Below, piece after piece: positions 1-8,600 of a stretch of 64,000 nt of DNA. This DNA comes from Bdellovibrionota bacterium. GTDB taxonomy: Bacteria > Bdellovibrionota_C > UBA2361 > JAFLCA01. The notes below the pieces were generated by a model. The model saw only the letters and a list, made by a program, of their open reading frames with translations, ran no database searches and was not told the origin of the DNA. The DNA lies in assembly GCA_030584005.1 (NCBI GenBank), contig CP129486.1, forward strand, positions 809,556 to 873,555, read 5' to 3'. Numbering within the stretch: the stretch's first letter is position 1; each line of letters begins with the position of its first letter. A program made the position numbers and the translations under genes.

Positions 1-2
1 CA

Positions 3-905
3 AAAGCCAAACGCCGCATCATGCTGGCCGGTCACTGCGACCAAATCGGCTTCATGGTCACCCACATTGCCAACGAGGGCTATGTCTACGTGAGCGCTCT
101 TGGCGGAATTGACACCGGAGTTCTGCCCGGATCCCACGTCACCATTCACGCCAAGAAGGGTCCCATTCACGGCGTATTCGGAAGGAAGCCGATTCACCTG
201 CAAACCGAGGAGGAGCGCGGCAAAGCTAAGATCGATATTGATAAATCTTGGATCGATATCGGGGCAAAGAACAAAAAGGAAGCAGAGAAGCTTGTCCAGA
301 TCGGCGACTGTGCGACCTTCAAACTTGGAGTGACGGAGCTGCGCAATAACTTGGTATGTTCACCGGGCCTCGACGACAAGGTCGGGCTGTTCGTTGCTGT
401 TGAAGCGGCCCGGCTTTGCTCAGAAGCGAATGTGAATGTCGGTGTTTTCGCGGCGAGCACAGTGCAGGAGGAGGTGGGGCTCCGTGGCGCACGCACCGCG
501 GCATATGCGATTGATCCGGAAGTCGGAATCGCAATTGATGTGACATTTGCCACCGATAATCCCGGCACAGAGAATCCAAAGGCGGCGCCATGCAAGCTTG
601 GCGCAGGCCCTGCGATCGTGCGCGGTCCCAACGCCAACCCCGAAGTAGCCGAACTGCTCATGTCAGCCGCCAAGAAGCACAAGATTCCGCATCAACTTGC
701 GCCATCTCCAAAACTTCTCGGCAACGATGCGAATGCAATTCAGGTCTCACGAGCTGGAGTTGCTGCTGGTTCAATTGGAATTCCGAACCGCTACATGCAT
801 ACACAGGTGGAGGTGTGTGACCTCGTTGATCTTGAAAACTCTGCTAAACTACTGGCGCACTTTGCCCGCAGTATTACCGCCAAGACCGATTTTCGATTGG
901 CGTAA
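3..905 (+). CDS. M42-family aminopeptidase (FrvX/glutamyl aminopeptidase type), 5' end missing
   Basis: This is the C-terminal part of a cytosolic M42 metallo-aminopeptidase, a family that forms tetrahedral dodecamers and trims short peptides. The reading frame is open to the left edge of the window (KAKRRI precedes the first Met), so the true start lies outside. Visible family marks are the first metal-ligand segment GHCDQIG, the bridging Asp in CSPGLDDKVG, the catalytic Glu pair in VQEEVGLRGA, the Asp in AIDV and the last His ligand in YMHTQVEV. All catalytic motifs are intact, so the enzyme should be active. Its last 39 codons lie in a 120-bp stretch repeated 3.5 kb downstream (4309-4428), which raises the question whether the present 3' end is the original one. 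The exact substrate (Glu, Asp or broad) cannot be told. Confidence 0.9.
   Translation, partial: KAKRRIMLAGHCDQIGFMVTHIANEGYVYVSALGGIDTGVLPGSHVTIHAKKGPIHGVFGRKPIHLQTEEERGKAKIDIDKSWIDIGAKNKKEAEKLVQIGDCATFKLGVTELRNNLVCSPGLDDKVGLFVAVEAARLCSEANVNVGVFAASTVQEEVGLRGARTAAYAIDPEVGIAIDVTFATDNPGTENPKAAPCKLGAGPAIVRGPNANPEVAELLMSAAKKHKIPHQLAPSPKLLGNDANAIQVSRAGVAAGSIGIPNRYMHTQVEVCDLVDLENSAKLLAHFARSITAKTDFRLA
782..901 (+). repeat. 120-bp direct repeat, copy A (inside M42 peptidase 3' end)
   Basis: This stretch matches 4309-4428 at 119 of 120 positions (the single difference is G825 versus C4352, Val to Leu). The match stops abruptly on both sides. Here it encodes the last part of the peptidase and is followed by stop TAA; in copy B the same frame ends with GCC TGA instead of GCG TAA. 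Confidence 0.95.
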
Positions 906-949
906 TCCACAATCCACCGGCAGTAACACCAGCGTACATCCGACGAGGC

Positions 950-1348
950 TCACATAAGCCTCCTTATTCGCTCCCTGTACTCGAGAGCAGAGTCAATGAT
1001 CAGCTCCGTAAGCTCAGCGGCGCAACTTTCGCCACCATCGCCTACCGCAAGGCGAAGGAACGGTCGAGAGGCTTCGGCCATCGCCGCTGCTGCTGAAATC
1101 CGTGGGCAACTAAAACCAAAACTGACCCCTTTGGTCAGAGGGATATGGCAAATCTGGGCCTTGCGTAAGAGCAGCTCGATAAACGCTTCAAGCGATTCTC
1201 TCACATTTAAAGCCGGATCCTGAAAAGCAAACGTCACCAGTGAACCACAATGGCTAAAAGTGGACGCTACTGGTCTGCCAGGGTGCTCAGCGAGCAACGG
1301 AAAACATGGAACAAAATAGTTGCTTAGCCGCTCATGGCAGGTCGTCAC
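950..1348 (-). pseudogene. Probable C-terminal fragment of a Cys/Met-metabolism PLP-dependent enzyme
   Basis: An open frame of 132 codons has, in order, a GSLVTFAF strand, a helix-rich stretch, KGVSFGFSCPRI and RPFLRLAVGDG, followed by a C-terminal helix. This succession resembles the small C-terminal domain of trans-sulfuration enzymes (cystathionine gamma-synthase / methionine gamma-lyase fold). The PLP-binding Lys domain that should precede it is absent: the frame is closed by a stop (reverse-strand TAG at 1357-1355), and no matching coding sequence is visible between here and valS. I read it as a gene remnant inside the segment bounded by the 120-bp repeats. It could also be a short unrelated gene with a GTG start. 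It is not an obvious copy of the full-length family member at 43534-44697. Confidence 0.4.
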
Positions 1349-1543
1349 TTGCGTCTATAACCGCAAGTTCGCCACTGATCTGCATGCTTGCCGCGAACGA
1401 ATCCGGGGGCCCACGACATGCTGCCAAGGATGGCAATCATCATTTGCCTTGCCTTTTATCCTTCGCTACTCTGGCAAGTCTCCAAAGTAATTGGCGAAAG
1501 CAGCAGGTATAGACCGGCTGCCTAAGCAGATCGAAGCGATAAA

Positions 1544-4180
1544 ATGCGTATGAAGTCATTTTCACCCTCCGACCCCTTTCCAAGCTCCTACGAAGCCACC
1601 CAGACCGAACAGCGATGGCAGCAGGTATGGGAACAAGAAGGGGTGTACCGATGGGAACCCACTGCGAACCGCGAAGACTCGTATGTAATCGATACTCCTC
1701 CACCCACAGCCTCCGGCTCATTACACGTCGGACATATTTTCAGTTACACGCAGACCGATATTTTGGGCCGCTTCAAACGCATGTCCGGCAAGCAGGTATT
1801 TTATCCGATTGGTTGGGACGACAACGGTCTCCCTACTGAACGACGTGTACAAAATTTTTTCCGTATCGGATGTAATCCGCAGCTTCCTTTTGACCCATCA
1901 TTAAAATTTGACCCCTCACAACCGGCAGGGGACGGACCGCTTAAGCCCGTATCTCGTCGCAACTTCGTAGATGCCTGTTCCGCTCTGACTATCGAAGATG
2001 AGAAATCATACAAGCAGCTTTTTAAACGTCAGGGCATCTCCTTTGACTGGCGATTCGAGTATGCAACCATCGATGCCCACTGCCGGCGCATCTCTCAACT
2101 TTCATTCCTTGATCTGATCAAGAAAAAGTTTGCCTATCAACGCTACGCGCCTACGATGTGGGACGTCGATTTTCGCAGCGCGGTCGCGCAAGCAGAAATT
2201 GAGGATAGGGAAATCGATGGGCTCTTTTACAGCGTCCGTTTTGATGTGGAAGGGGGTGGAGACTTTACCATTGCTACCACGCGCCCCGAGCTGCTCCCGG
2301 CTTGTATCGCGGTAGTTGCTCATCCGGAGGACGAACGGTACCGCCACTTATTTGGCAAAAAGGCGATTACTCCGTTATTCCGTGCTCCCGTGCCTATCAT
2401 CGCGTCGGAAGTGGCAGAAAAAGACAAGGGCACAGGCATAATGATGATCTGTACTTTTGGTGATCTTACCGATGTGCAGATTTGGTCACAGCACAAGCTG
2501 CCGCTCCGTCAGATCATTGGATTTGATGGACGCATCGCAGAAGCAACTTTTTCCCCCTCTGGTGATTTCACCAGCCTTGACCCAACCCAAGCGCAGAACG
2601 CCTATGCGCCACTAAAGGGCACCAAGGTTGAGGAGTGCCGCCGTCTGGTCGTGCAGCAGCTCAAAGATGCCGGTCGAATCGTTAACGAGCCAGAAAAAAC
2701 CCGTCACTCAGTGAAGTTTTACGAGAAGGGAACCAAGCCGCTTGAGATTATTCCATCCAGACAATGGTTCGTGAAACTTCTTGAATTTAAGGAGCAGCTC
2801 GTCGAACAGGGCCGTAAGATTGTATGGCACCCAAATCACATGCGCATGCGATATGAGCATTGGGTAAATGGGCTCAACCAAGATTGGTGCGTGAGCCGTC
2901 AACGATTCTTCGGAGTTCCATTTCCCGTCTGGTATCCATTACAGGCAAATGGAGCCGTTGATTGGGACAACCCAATATTCGCTCCTGCCGAGAGCCTCCC
3001 GGTCGATCCCGCATCAGATGTACCCGCCGGATATACCGAAGCACAGCGCGGCCAACCTGGCGGATTCATGGCCGACCCAGATGTAATGGATACCTGGGCC
3101 ACATCCTCAATGACGCCGCAAATCCAAAGTCACTGGATGCAAGATGGAGAGCGCCATCGTCGGCTATTTCCGATGGATGTGCGGCCACAGGCTCATGAGA
3201 TTATCCGTACCTGGGCTTTCTACACGATCGTAAAAGCTTGGATGCATGAGGGGCAGGTGCCCTGGCATCACGCGGCGATAAGCGGATTCATAATGGACTC
3301 GGATCGCAAGAAGATGAGCAAGTCCAAGGGTAACGTAATTGTGCCATTGGCTCTTATCGAAGAGCATTCGGCAGATGCCATTCGCTATTGGGCAGCGCGC
3401 GGTCGCCTAGGCATTGATACAATCTTCGATACCAGCATCTTCAAGATTGGGAAAAAGCTGGTACTAAAGCTGTTTAATGCCACTCGCTTTATCGACATGC
3501 ATTGCAAGACCCACGGAATGCGAACTCAGACATTTACTTTGAAGGACGCAACCTCGGATATTGATGTTGCGTTCATGCACTCATTGAAGGCTGATGTTTT
3601 AGAATGTGGTCGACAGTTCGAAGGCTATGAGCACTCCTTGGCACTACAAACTGCTGAGCACGCATTTTGGAGCTTCTGCGACAACTTCTTAGAGATAGTA
3701 AAGAGTCGAATTGATAATGAGAGCACAAGCAGCGAAGCGAGCCGCCGCTCGGGACTTGCTACCGCCAGTGTTGCGATCAGAGCCTTCCTACGTCTCTTCG
3801 CGCCAGTACTCCCTCATGTTACTGAAGAGCTTTGGAGCCGTTGTTTCGCCATGGAAAGTGACGCACATTGGTCGATTCATCGCAGCAAATGGCCACAGGC
3901 AGCGGAGTTTAATGAACTGCCGCACGGAGGCGATGATCTCGCATATCGCTTAGCAGTTGAAATTCTGGGTGTAGTGAGAAAGCACAAAGCACAGGCTAAT
4001 CGCGGACCCCATACACCAGTGAGTCAGTTGTCCATTACCTGTACCGACTCATTACATGAAGTCTTGAAACGAATACTGCCGGAGCTAGCTGATGCGATTG
4101 TGATCCATCCGACGTGCATTAAGATTAGGCCAGACGCTGACGCCAATGCACAGGTTCAGGTTGAAGTGGAACTCGCCTAA
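1544..4180 (+). CDS. valS: Valyl-tRNA synthetase, archaeal-type lineage
   Basis: Class I aminoacyl-tRNA synthetase of 878 residues that charges tRNA-Val and edits mis-charged threonine. The HIGH motif is HVGH (residues 61-64) within DTPPPTASGSLHVGH, and the KMSKS motif lies near residue 590. Between them are the CP1 editing domain (starting around TTRPELLPAC) and the DTWATSSMTPQI segment; the anticodon-binding helical domain follows. The wording around HIGH (GWDDNGLPTERRVQN) and the absence of the long C-terminal coiled-coil arm are typical of the archaeal-type ValS found in archaea, Rickettsiales and some Actinobacteria rather than the common bacterial type. An alternative start at 1550 drops two residues. 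It lies inside a segment bounded by 120-bp direct repeats, consistent with acquisition by transfer. No other valS is visible in the window. Confidence 0.95.
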   Translation: MRMKSFSPSDPFPSSYEATQTEQRWQQVWEQEGVYRWEPTANREDSYVIDTPPPTASGSLHVGHIFSYTQTDILGRFKRMSGKQVFYPIGWDDNGLPTERRVQNFFRIGCNPQLPFDPSLKFDPSQPAGDGPLKPVSRRNFVDACSALTIEDEKSYKQLFKRQGISFDWRFEYATIDAHCRRISQLSFLDLIKKKFAYQRYAPTMWDVDFRSAVAQAEIEDREIDGLFYSVRFDVEGGGDFTIATTRPELLPACIAVVAHPEDERYRHLFGKKAITPLFRAPVPIIASEVAEKDKGTGIMMICTFGDLTDVQIWSQHKLPLRQIIGFDGRIAEATFSPSGDFTSLDPTQAQNAYAPLKGTKVEECRRLVVQQLKDAGRIVNEPEKTRHSVKFYEKGTKPLEIIPSRQWFVKLLEFKEQLVEQGRKIVWHPNHMRMRYEHWVNGLNQDWCVSRQRFFGVPFPVWYPLQANGAVDWDNPIFAPAESLPVDPASDVPAGYTEAQRGQPGGFMADPDVMDTWATSSMTPQIQSHWMQDGERHRRLFPMDVRPQAHEIIRTWAFYTIVKAWMHEGQVPWHHAAISGFIMDSDRKKMSKSKGNVIVPLALIEEHSADAIRYWAARGRLGIDTIFDTSIFKIGKKLVLKLFNATRFIDMHCKTHGMRTQTFTLKDATSDIDVAFMHSLKADVLECGRQFEGYEHSLALQTAEHAFWSFCDNFLEIVKSRIDNESTSSEASRRSGLATASVAIRAFLRLFAPVLPHVTEELWSRCFAMESDAHWSIHRSKWPQAAEFNELPHGGDDLAYRLAVEILGVVRKHKAQANRGPHTPVSQLSITCTDSLHEVLKRILPELADAIVIHPTCIKIRPDADANAQVQVEVELA

Positions 4181-4669
4181 AAATAGTTTCATAAGTGGCC
4201 CGCGCTTAGCACGAGCTGCATTTATGGCAACGCTTGGTCCTCGCCTGGACGGCGAGTGCACGCCGCGAAACCCTTGGTTTGAGGGATTTGGGATTGCACA
4301 AGCTGGACTCCGAACCGCTACATGCATACACAGGTGGAGGTGTGTGACCTCCTTGATCTTGAAAACTCTGCTAAACTACTGGCGCACTTTGCCCGCAGTA
4401 TTACCGCCAAGACCGATTTTCGATTGGCCTGATCATAACGCGCGCGTAACGAATCCCTGACATTCCCGAAACAAATGGTACTCTGACGCCGTAACCACAA
4501 TCGATCTCTTGCCTGACGCACTCTGATCTCAGCACGACGTGTTTTCAATGTATAAGCGCGTCGTTAGAAGTTCCTTAGAACCCGTTTCTGATCTGTGAAA
4601 AGCCCACCGTGATTCTTTAACCTCGCGAGTGTCGACGACCGGACACTCATGAAAAGCGAGTAACGAATC
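4181..4669. other. Intergenic region carrying repeat copy B; no gene recognised
   Basis: About 490 bp between valS and the HD-domain gene. It begins with a GC-rich stretch containing a small hairpin around CTCGCCTGGACGGCGAG (about 4243-4257) that may end valS transcription. It then carries the peptidase 3'-end copy at 4309-4428, in whose coding frame a stop lies only nine codons upstream (4280-4282), so it is a non-functional tail. The remaining 240 bp before 4670 show no coding pattern. Confidence 0.6.
4309..4428 (+). repeat. 120-bp direct repeat, copy B (orphan peptidase 3' end)
   Basis: Second copy of 782-901, with one substitution in 120 bp. In the peptidase frame it still reads the final 39 codons (ending RLA) and then TGA, but it has no upstream coding sequence. 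Together with copy A it brackets the PLP-enzyme fragment and valS (3527 bp from repeat start to repeat start). Confidence 0.95.
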
Positions 4670-6142
4670 ATGCGAATCAGTGCCAGCCAGTCCGTTCCTT
4701 TCTCGTCATTGGCCTTTTCCGATGGCGCTGCTACGCGCAACACACCACCCGACACCGCTTCTCACCAGCGGGGCGAGCCGGGCACGCATTCCGACAAGAC
4801 ACTCACCTTTGCAGATGTGCAGTCGGTACGAAATGCTTACAAACTCGCGGCAAAGTTCTTCGCCGGTTGTCAGCTCGATATCGGGAAACAGAAGGTCTCC
4901 CTATGCGAGCACTCCTTTGATGTAGGCTTGGTGCTCCTCCTCGCTGGCGAGCGCGGAGCTCTGGTTGTCGCAGGCATTTTGAGCAATGCGCTCTCTCTTC
5001 CCCTCAAGCAGGAGCGCGAAGCAGTCCACCGCACAATTCAACGTAAATTCGGCGATTCCGTAGCCTCCCTCATTCGCGCAGTCTCTCATCCAACCTCCGA
5101 TCCGTATGCCTTAGCGGCGGCTCATCTCAAAGAACGTGGCAATGCCGCAGAAGGGAGGGATATTGCAACACTGCGCTGCTCCATCAAACTCGACCTCTTA
5201 GCCAAGGCTAATGAGTTCTTCAAAAGGGCGTCATCGGGCAATGGCGCAGAAGGGGAAGGCGGTGAGTTTGCTGGTGTGCTAAAGCGACTTGAACTTCCGC
5301 GGATTGTTGCAAACCTCGGACCTCAGATCGACCAATTTGTCCAGGCCGGCGTGTCCCCCCTATTGCTGGCTCAGTTTCTCAGTGAAGCGAGGCAGTTCAC
5401 CTCTTTTGTGCTCGGGGAAAGCAGCGCCCAACGGTTGAGCGCCAAGTACGGTGAGCGATATGGAATTGGTGCGATCAACTCTCCTTGCGCCGACGGATCG
5501 CCGCTTTTCCCCTCGGACTTAGTTGCTATACGCCGAGCGGCCGAACTCAGTTCAAAATACTTTGAGCATATCGGGAGAAAGTGGGGACCTTATGAGACCA
5601 TCCCCCTTTCCATGCATGAGTTTGAAGTCGGCACTCTTTTGATCATGGCGGGGGAGTCGAGAGATGTTGTCGTGGCGGGGCTCCTGCACGATCTCTTTGA
5701 AGGGTATGTACAGGGCCCGGACCTGGCGCTGTTGAAGTCTGAGGTTCAATGCCTATTCGGGGAACGGGTACTAGAACTCATTGAGGGAGTGACCGAACCA
5801 CAAAAAAGCAGCCAGGAAGGTAATTGGCTGCAACGCAAGATGGTGGTTCTTCGCAGCCTCCATAGAGGAGATAGGGACCTGGCCTCTGTGGCCTGTGCCG
5901 CCAAGATCTCAACGCTCGCAGCGGGGAATAAGATGTTGTACTCGGGACGCCCATTGACTGAATGGTCTTCCGGCAGCTACCACGCAAATCTGGCACTATT
6001 CCAGGAGTATGCTCAGTTCTTCCGCGATAGAAATGTTTCCCCTATACTTTTGGAGCAGTTTGAACTTGAGATTCGGCGTTTCGAATCACATAGAGGCAAG
6101 TTTACCCTGGACCAACAAGAGGGCCGTGCGGCTAATAGTTAG
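4670..6142 (+). CDS. Tandem RelA/SpoT-like HD-domain protein, first domain degenerate
   Basis: A 490-residue cytosolic protein with a Ser/Thr-rich N-terminus (1-45) and two homologous halves, about 48-250 and 282-475. The second half carries an H..HD pattern (His316; His340-Asp341 in GLLHDLFEGY) followed by LFGERVLELIEGVTE, which matches the HD hydrolase domain of RelA/SpoT alarmone enzymes. The first half aligns throughout (LAGERGALVVAGIL against MAGESRDVVVAGLL), but its HD pair is Ser105-Asn106. Both halves end in a similar helix (VSPLLLAQF / VSPILLEQF). The K-L-A-D-R-L-H-N ligand segment of true hydrolases reads AKISTLAAG in half 2, so the last metal-binding Asp appears lost there as well. 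There is no synthetase domain. It may sense or bind a nucleotide rather than hydrolyse (p)ppGpp; the function is unknown. Confidence 0.7.
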   Translation: MRISASQSVPFSSLAFSDGAATRNTPPDTASHQRGEPGTHSDKTLTFADVQSVRNAYKLAAKFFAGCQLDIGKQKVSLCEHSFDVGLVLLLAGERGALVVAGILSNALSLPLKQEREAVHRTIQRKFGDSVASLIRAVSHPTSDPYALAAAHLKERGNAAEGRDIATLRCSIKLDLLAKANEFFKRASSGNGAEGEGGEFAGVLKRLELPRIVANLGPQIDQFVQAGVSPLLLAQFLSEARQFTSFVLGESSAQRLSAKYGERYGIGAINSPCADGSPLFPSDLVAIRRAAELSSKYFEHIGRKWGPYETIPLSMHEFEVGTLLIMAGESRDVVVAGLLHDLFEGYVQGPDLALLKSEVQCLFGERVLELIEGVTEPQKSSQEGNWLQRKMVVLRSLHRGDRDLASVACAAKISTLAAGNKMLYSGRPLTEWSSGSYHANLALFQEYAQFFRDRNVSPILLEQFELEIRRFESHRGKFTLDQQEGRAANS

Positions 6143-6213
6143 CCTTAGAGCTGCCTCGACCAGTCGCGGTTACCACCGGCACTTGTTCTCGGTACTTTAT
6201 CTGCGGTGTTACG

Positions 6214-6684
6214 ATGGTACTGAAAGATAGCGGCATTACGAAGATCGTGACCGGAGGACAAACCGGTGTCGATCGAGCTGTGTTGGACGTTTGCCTTACG
6301 CTTGGCATCTCCTGTGGCGGCTGGTGCCCCAAAGGGCGATTGGCAGAGGACGGCATCATCGACCAGCGATATCCGCTGATTGAGACCGACTCGGAGGAGT
6401 ATGCCGTTCGCACCGAATGGAATGTGCGCGATTCTGATGCCACACTCGTGGTTTCCACCGGATTCGTCGAAGGGGGCACCAAGCTTACGGTAGAGCTTGC
6501 TGAGAGATACGGAAAGGCCTATCTCGTGCTCGATATGCACGCACCGCCTGATGTGGATACGTTCCGCCAGTGGCTTACACAGAATAGAGTGCGTGTGTTG
6601 AATGTCGCCGGCCCGCGAGAGAGTCTAGAACCGGGGACAATTTACCGCAAAAGCAGGCTGCTATTCGAACAGTTGTTCCGCTAG
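6214..6684 (+). CDS. Putative molybdenum-carrier family protein (LOG/YpsA-like Rossmann fold)
   Basis: This 156-residue protein has the family opening KIVTGGQTGVDRAVLD and then CGGWCPKGRLAEDG, the marks of the molybdenum-carrier-like proteins related to the YpsA and LOG (lysine decarboxylase-like) nucleotide-binding superfamily. A second block, STGFVEGGTKLTVELA, is the usual GG-T phosphate-binding element, and the C-terminal NVAGPRES is also conserved. The family is thought to bind a nucleotide or a molybdenum-containing ligand; no enzyme activity is firmly established. It lies 71 bp after the tandem HD gene in the same direction, so they may be cotranscribed, which would fit nucleotide-related roles for both (inference). 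Confidence 0.8.
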   Translation: MVLKDSGITKIVTGGQTGVDRAVLDVCLTLGISCGGWCPKGRLAEDGIIDQRYPLIETDSEEYAVRTEWNVRDSDATLVVSTGFVEGGTKLTVELAERYGKAYLVLDMHAPPDVDTFRQWLTQNRVRVLNVAGPRESLEPGTIYRKSRLLFEQLFR

Positions 6685-6828
6685 CCCGGAATGAATGTCG
6701 GAATTGCTGATTCCGGATACTGAGTTCGGCGGCGCTCGTCCTACCGGAGCGAACACTTGCCTGCCTTGTCCGAACACACGGAGATTGGTTTTGGGGGCCG
6801 CTATAGTTCACCGTGAGAGATGTGGAGC

Positions 6829-7203
6829 CTATATCGTGATTGGCTCATTCTTATCATTGACCGCTACCATCACTACTTCAGCAGTCGTTACCTGAATTGT
6901 TTGCGCCGTATCGACACCCCGCAGCGCCTCTACGTCCACCTTAATGGTGATTGACGTTCTGCCCTTCTTTACCGTGGTAGTGTAGAAGCTTACGATGTCT
7001 CCCACGAACACCGGCGCGATGAAGTTCACCTCTTTCATCACCTTGGTGAGGTACTTCTTCATCGCCACGGTGCGCGCATGTTGTCCAGCGGCAAGGTCCA
7101 ATAGGCTAAGAATATGTCCTCCAAAGATGCTGCCCAAGTGATTAGTATCCCTAGGCATCATTACGGTGCGAATCGCTAAGTTACGGGTCTCTGGAGTAGT
7201 CAT
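6829..7203 (-). CDS. Acyl-CoA thioesterase, YciA-like hotdog protein
   Basis: A single hotdog-fold domain of 124 residues. Motifs are MMPRDTNHLGSIFGGHILSLLD at the N-terminus (N-x-x-G-x-x-F-G-G with the catalytic Asp in the central helix) and NFIAPVFVGDIVSFYTTTVKKGRTS in the second half, as in YciA and cytosolic acyl-CoA hydrolases that release CoA from acyl-CoAs. The length is normal for the family. It is transcribed away from the plus-strand ABC pair; the start codons are only 23 bp apart (7203 and 7227), so the two promoters must overlap. Confidence 0.9.
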   Translation of the reverse strand: MTTPETRNLAIRTVMMPRDTNHLGSIFGGHILSLLDLAAGQHARTVAMKKYLTKVMKEVNFIAPVFVGDIVSFYTTTVKKGRTSITIKVDVEALRGVDTAQTIQVTTAEVVMVAVNDKNEPITI

Positions 7204-7226
7204 AAGAGAACTGTATACTATTAATT

Positions 7227-8600
7227 ATGTGGGGGGACAGGGGCCGCTTTAATCCCCAAACCCAAGGTGTTAATCGGTTTTCATTTTTCCCAGGCTCGCT
7301 TGTGGGGTCTTTTAAGCTCGCGCTTCAGTTTGTACGCATCCCGCGGCTCTTCTTCTCTCTCCTCTTTTTTCCACTCCTTATAGGGCTCGGCATCGTGTAT
7401 GTGCAGGCTCTTGTTACCGGCATTGCACTCAAAGGGTTCCAACGTAACTCTTCCACCGTTGAGCACTTTTTCAGGGAACAGCAGGAATTCAACATAGGTC
7501 GCTTCATCTTGTACGGAGAGGGTGGATTGCGCCCCTCAATTCGGGTCTGCCGCTGGATTGAACAGCAGGGAGATACGGCAACCCGTATTGAAGTGCCCCC
7601 AACGAGCGAGTGTCAGCCCGATCGCTTGGATGTAGCCCTTCAGGTACTCGATCCGGCCGCGTTTGACCCCACCCAGTATGTGCAAGCATTCCAAGGAAAT
7701 GTTGAGAGGCTGCACCTCTGCAGATCCTGTCACCCCGATATAATTATCGATCTCACGGGTGCCGCACCGCGCACCAGACTGACCAGTGTGTGGGCATTCA
7801 TATTGGTGAATCTTCTCAATTATCATCCGGAACTTGGACAGCAGTATGTTGCCGTGATGAAAGGGTACGATGACATGATGGCACTGCTTGGCAAAAATTA
7901 TCTCGAACTGCCGGGCTTCAACTCTGTAGTTCCCCTCTCCGAGCTCGTTCCGGTAATGCTCCTGATCATTAATATCGCGGCGGTAGTCGTGATAGCGCTA
8001 TGGCTTGCACTTAAAGCTCATCGCAAGGTGTTAGACTACTTTGCCTATAGCGGAGTGCTGCTCCCAATGGTGGCAGCCATCGGCAAACAGCGATTTTATG
8101 GAGCGATCTGGGCGCTTACCTTGCTTAGAGTAGGCGCATTCCTGCTGGGCGCCATTCCGTTTCTAATCATATCGTTGGCCGATTTCGTAAAAATGGACAG
8201 CGTAAGGGTTGCATTGGGAGACAATCTTCTGACCTTCGCGATATGGCTTCTTGCAATAGTGGCCGGATTAGCTTTTGCCACTCTGGTTGGTTCAGTAGCC
8301 GATTTGAAGCATCGTTTTCACCTGCTGAGCTTTGCTTATCGGTATGTCCCTCTGATTCTCTGTATCATTGGCGCATTCGTGTGGGCATTTACCTTTCTAT
8401 TCGAGGGTGCGACCGCACATCTCGTGCGATCCATCACCGCCGGCACCCCGATCTTAGGAATCGCACCCATTCTTGTCGCCCCGTTATTCAAGCCGGGCAC
8501 AATGGTCATCTTGATTCACATGCTGCTTACAACCGGCCTACTGATCCTCGCGCTGAGGAGTAATGCGCGCTGGTTCGCAGCCCACCTAGAGGATCTATGA
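7227..8600 (+). CDS. Polytopic membrane protein, probable permease of an ABC transporter
   Basis: A 457-residue membrane protein of no family I recognise. One hydrophobic helix lies near residues 38-62. A soluble, presumably periplasmic domain follows (about 65-240) with a Cys pair in LHLCRSCHP. About six further helices come after residue 245 (segments beginning VPVMLLIINIAAVVV, ALTLLRVGAFLLGAIP, LTFAIWLLAIVAG, YVPLILCIIGAFVWA, TPILGIAPILVAP, MVILIHMLLTTGL). The stop overlaps the start of the following ABC ATPase by four bases (ATGA), so the two are translationally coupled and most likely form one transporter. Substrate and direction are unknown; the lack of a substrate-binding protein suggests export or a membrane-remodelling role. 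The Met start at 7227 has a GGGGG stretch nearby rather than a clear ribosome-binding site. Confidence 0.6.
   Translation: MWGDRGRFNPQTQGVNRFSFFPGSLVGSFKLALQFVRIPRLFFSLLFFPLLIGLGIVYVQALVTGIALKGFQRNSSTVEHFFREQQEFNIGRFILYGEGGLRPSIRVCRWIEQQGDTATRIEVPPTSECQPDRLDVALQVLDPAAFDPTQYVQAFQGNVERLHLCRSCHPDIIIDLTGAAPRTRLTSVWAFILVNLLNYHPELGQQYVAVMKGYDDMMALLGKNYLELPGFNSVVPLSELVPVMLLIINIAAVVVIALWLALKAHRKVLDYFAYSGVLLPMVAAIGKQRFYGAIWALTLLRVGAFLLGAIPFLIISLADFVKMDSVRVALGDNLLTFAIWLLAIVAGLAFATLVGSVADLKHRFHLLSFAYRYVPLILCIIGAFVWAFTFLFEGATAHLVRSITAGTPILGIAPILVAPLFKPGTMVILIHMLLTTGLLILALRSNARWFAAHLEDL

Noticed and set aside
1544..4180. valS read as an aminoacyl-tRNA synthetase resistance duplicate
   Set aside because: No antibiotic-synthesis or resistance genes adjoin it, and no second valS is visible to compare with.
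4146..4460. 104-codon ORF across repeat copy B
   Set aside because: It reads the peptidase repeat in the wrong frame; the peptidase frame itself is closed upstream at 4280.
6695..6895. Short ORF between the molybdenum-carrier-like gene and the thioesterase
   Set aside because: Overlaps the thioesterase 3' end; no ribosome-binding site or family pattern.
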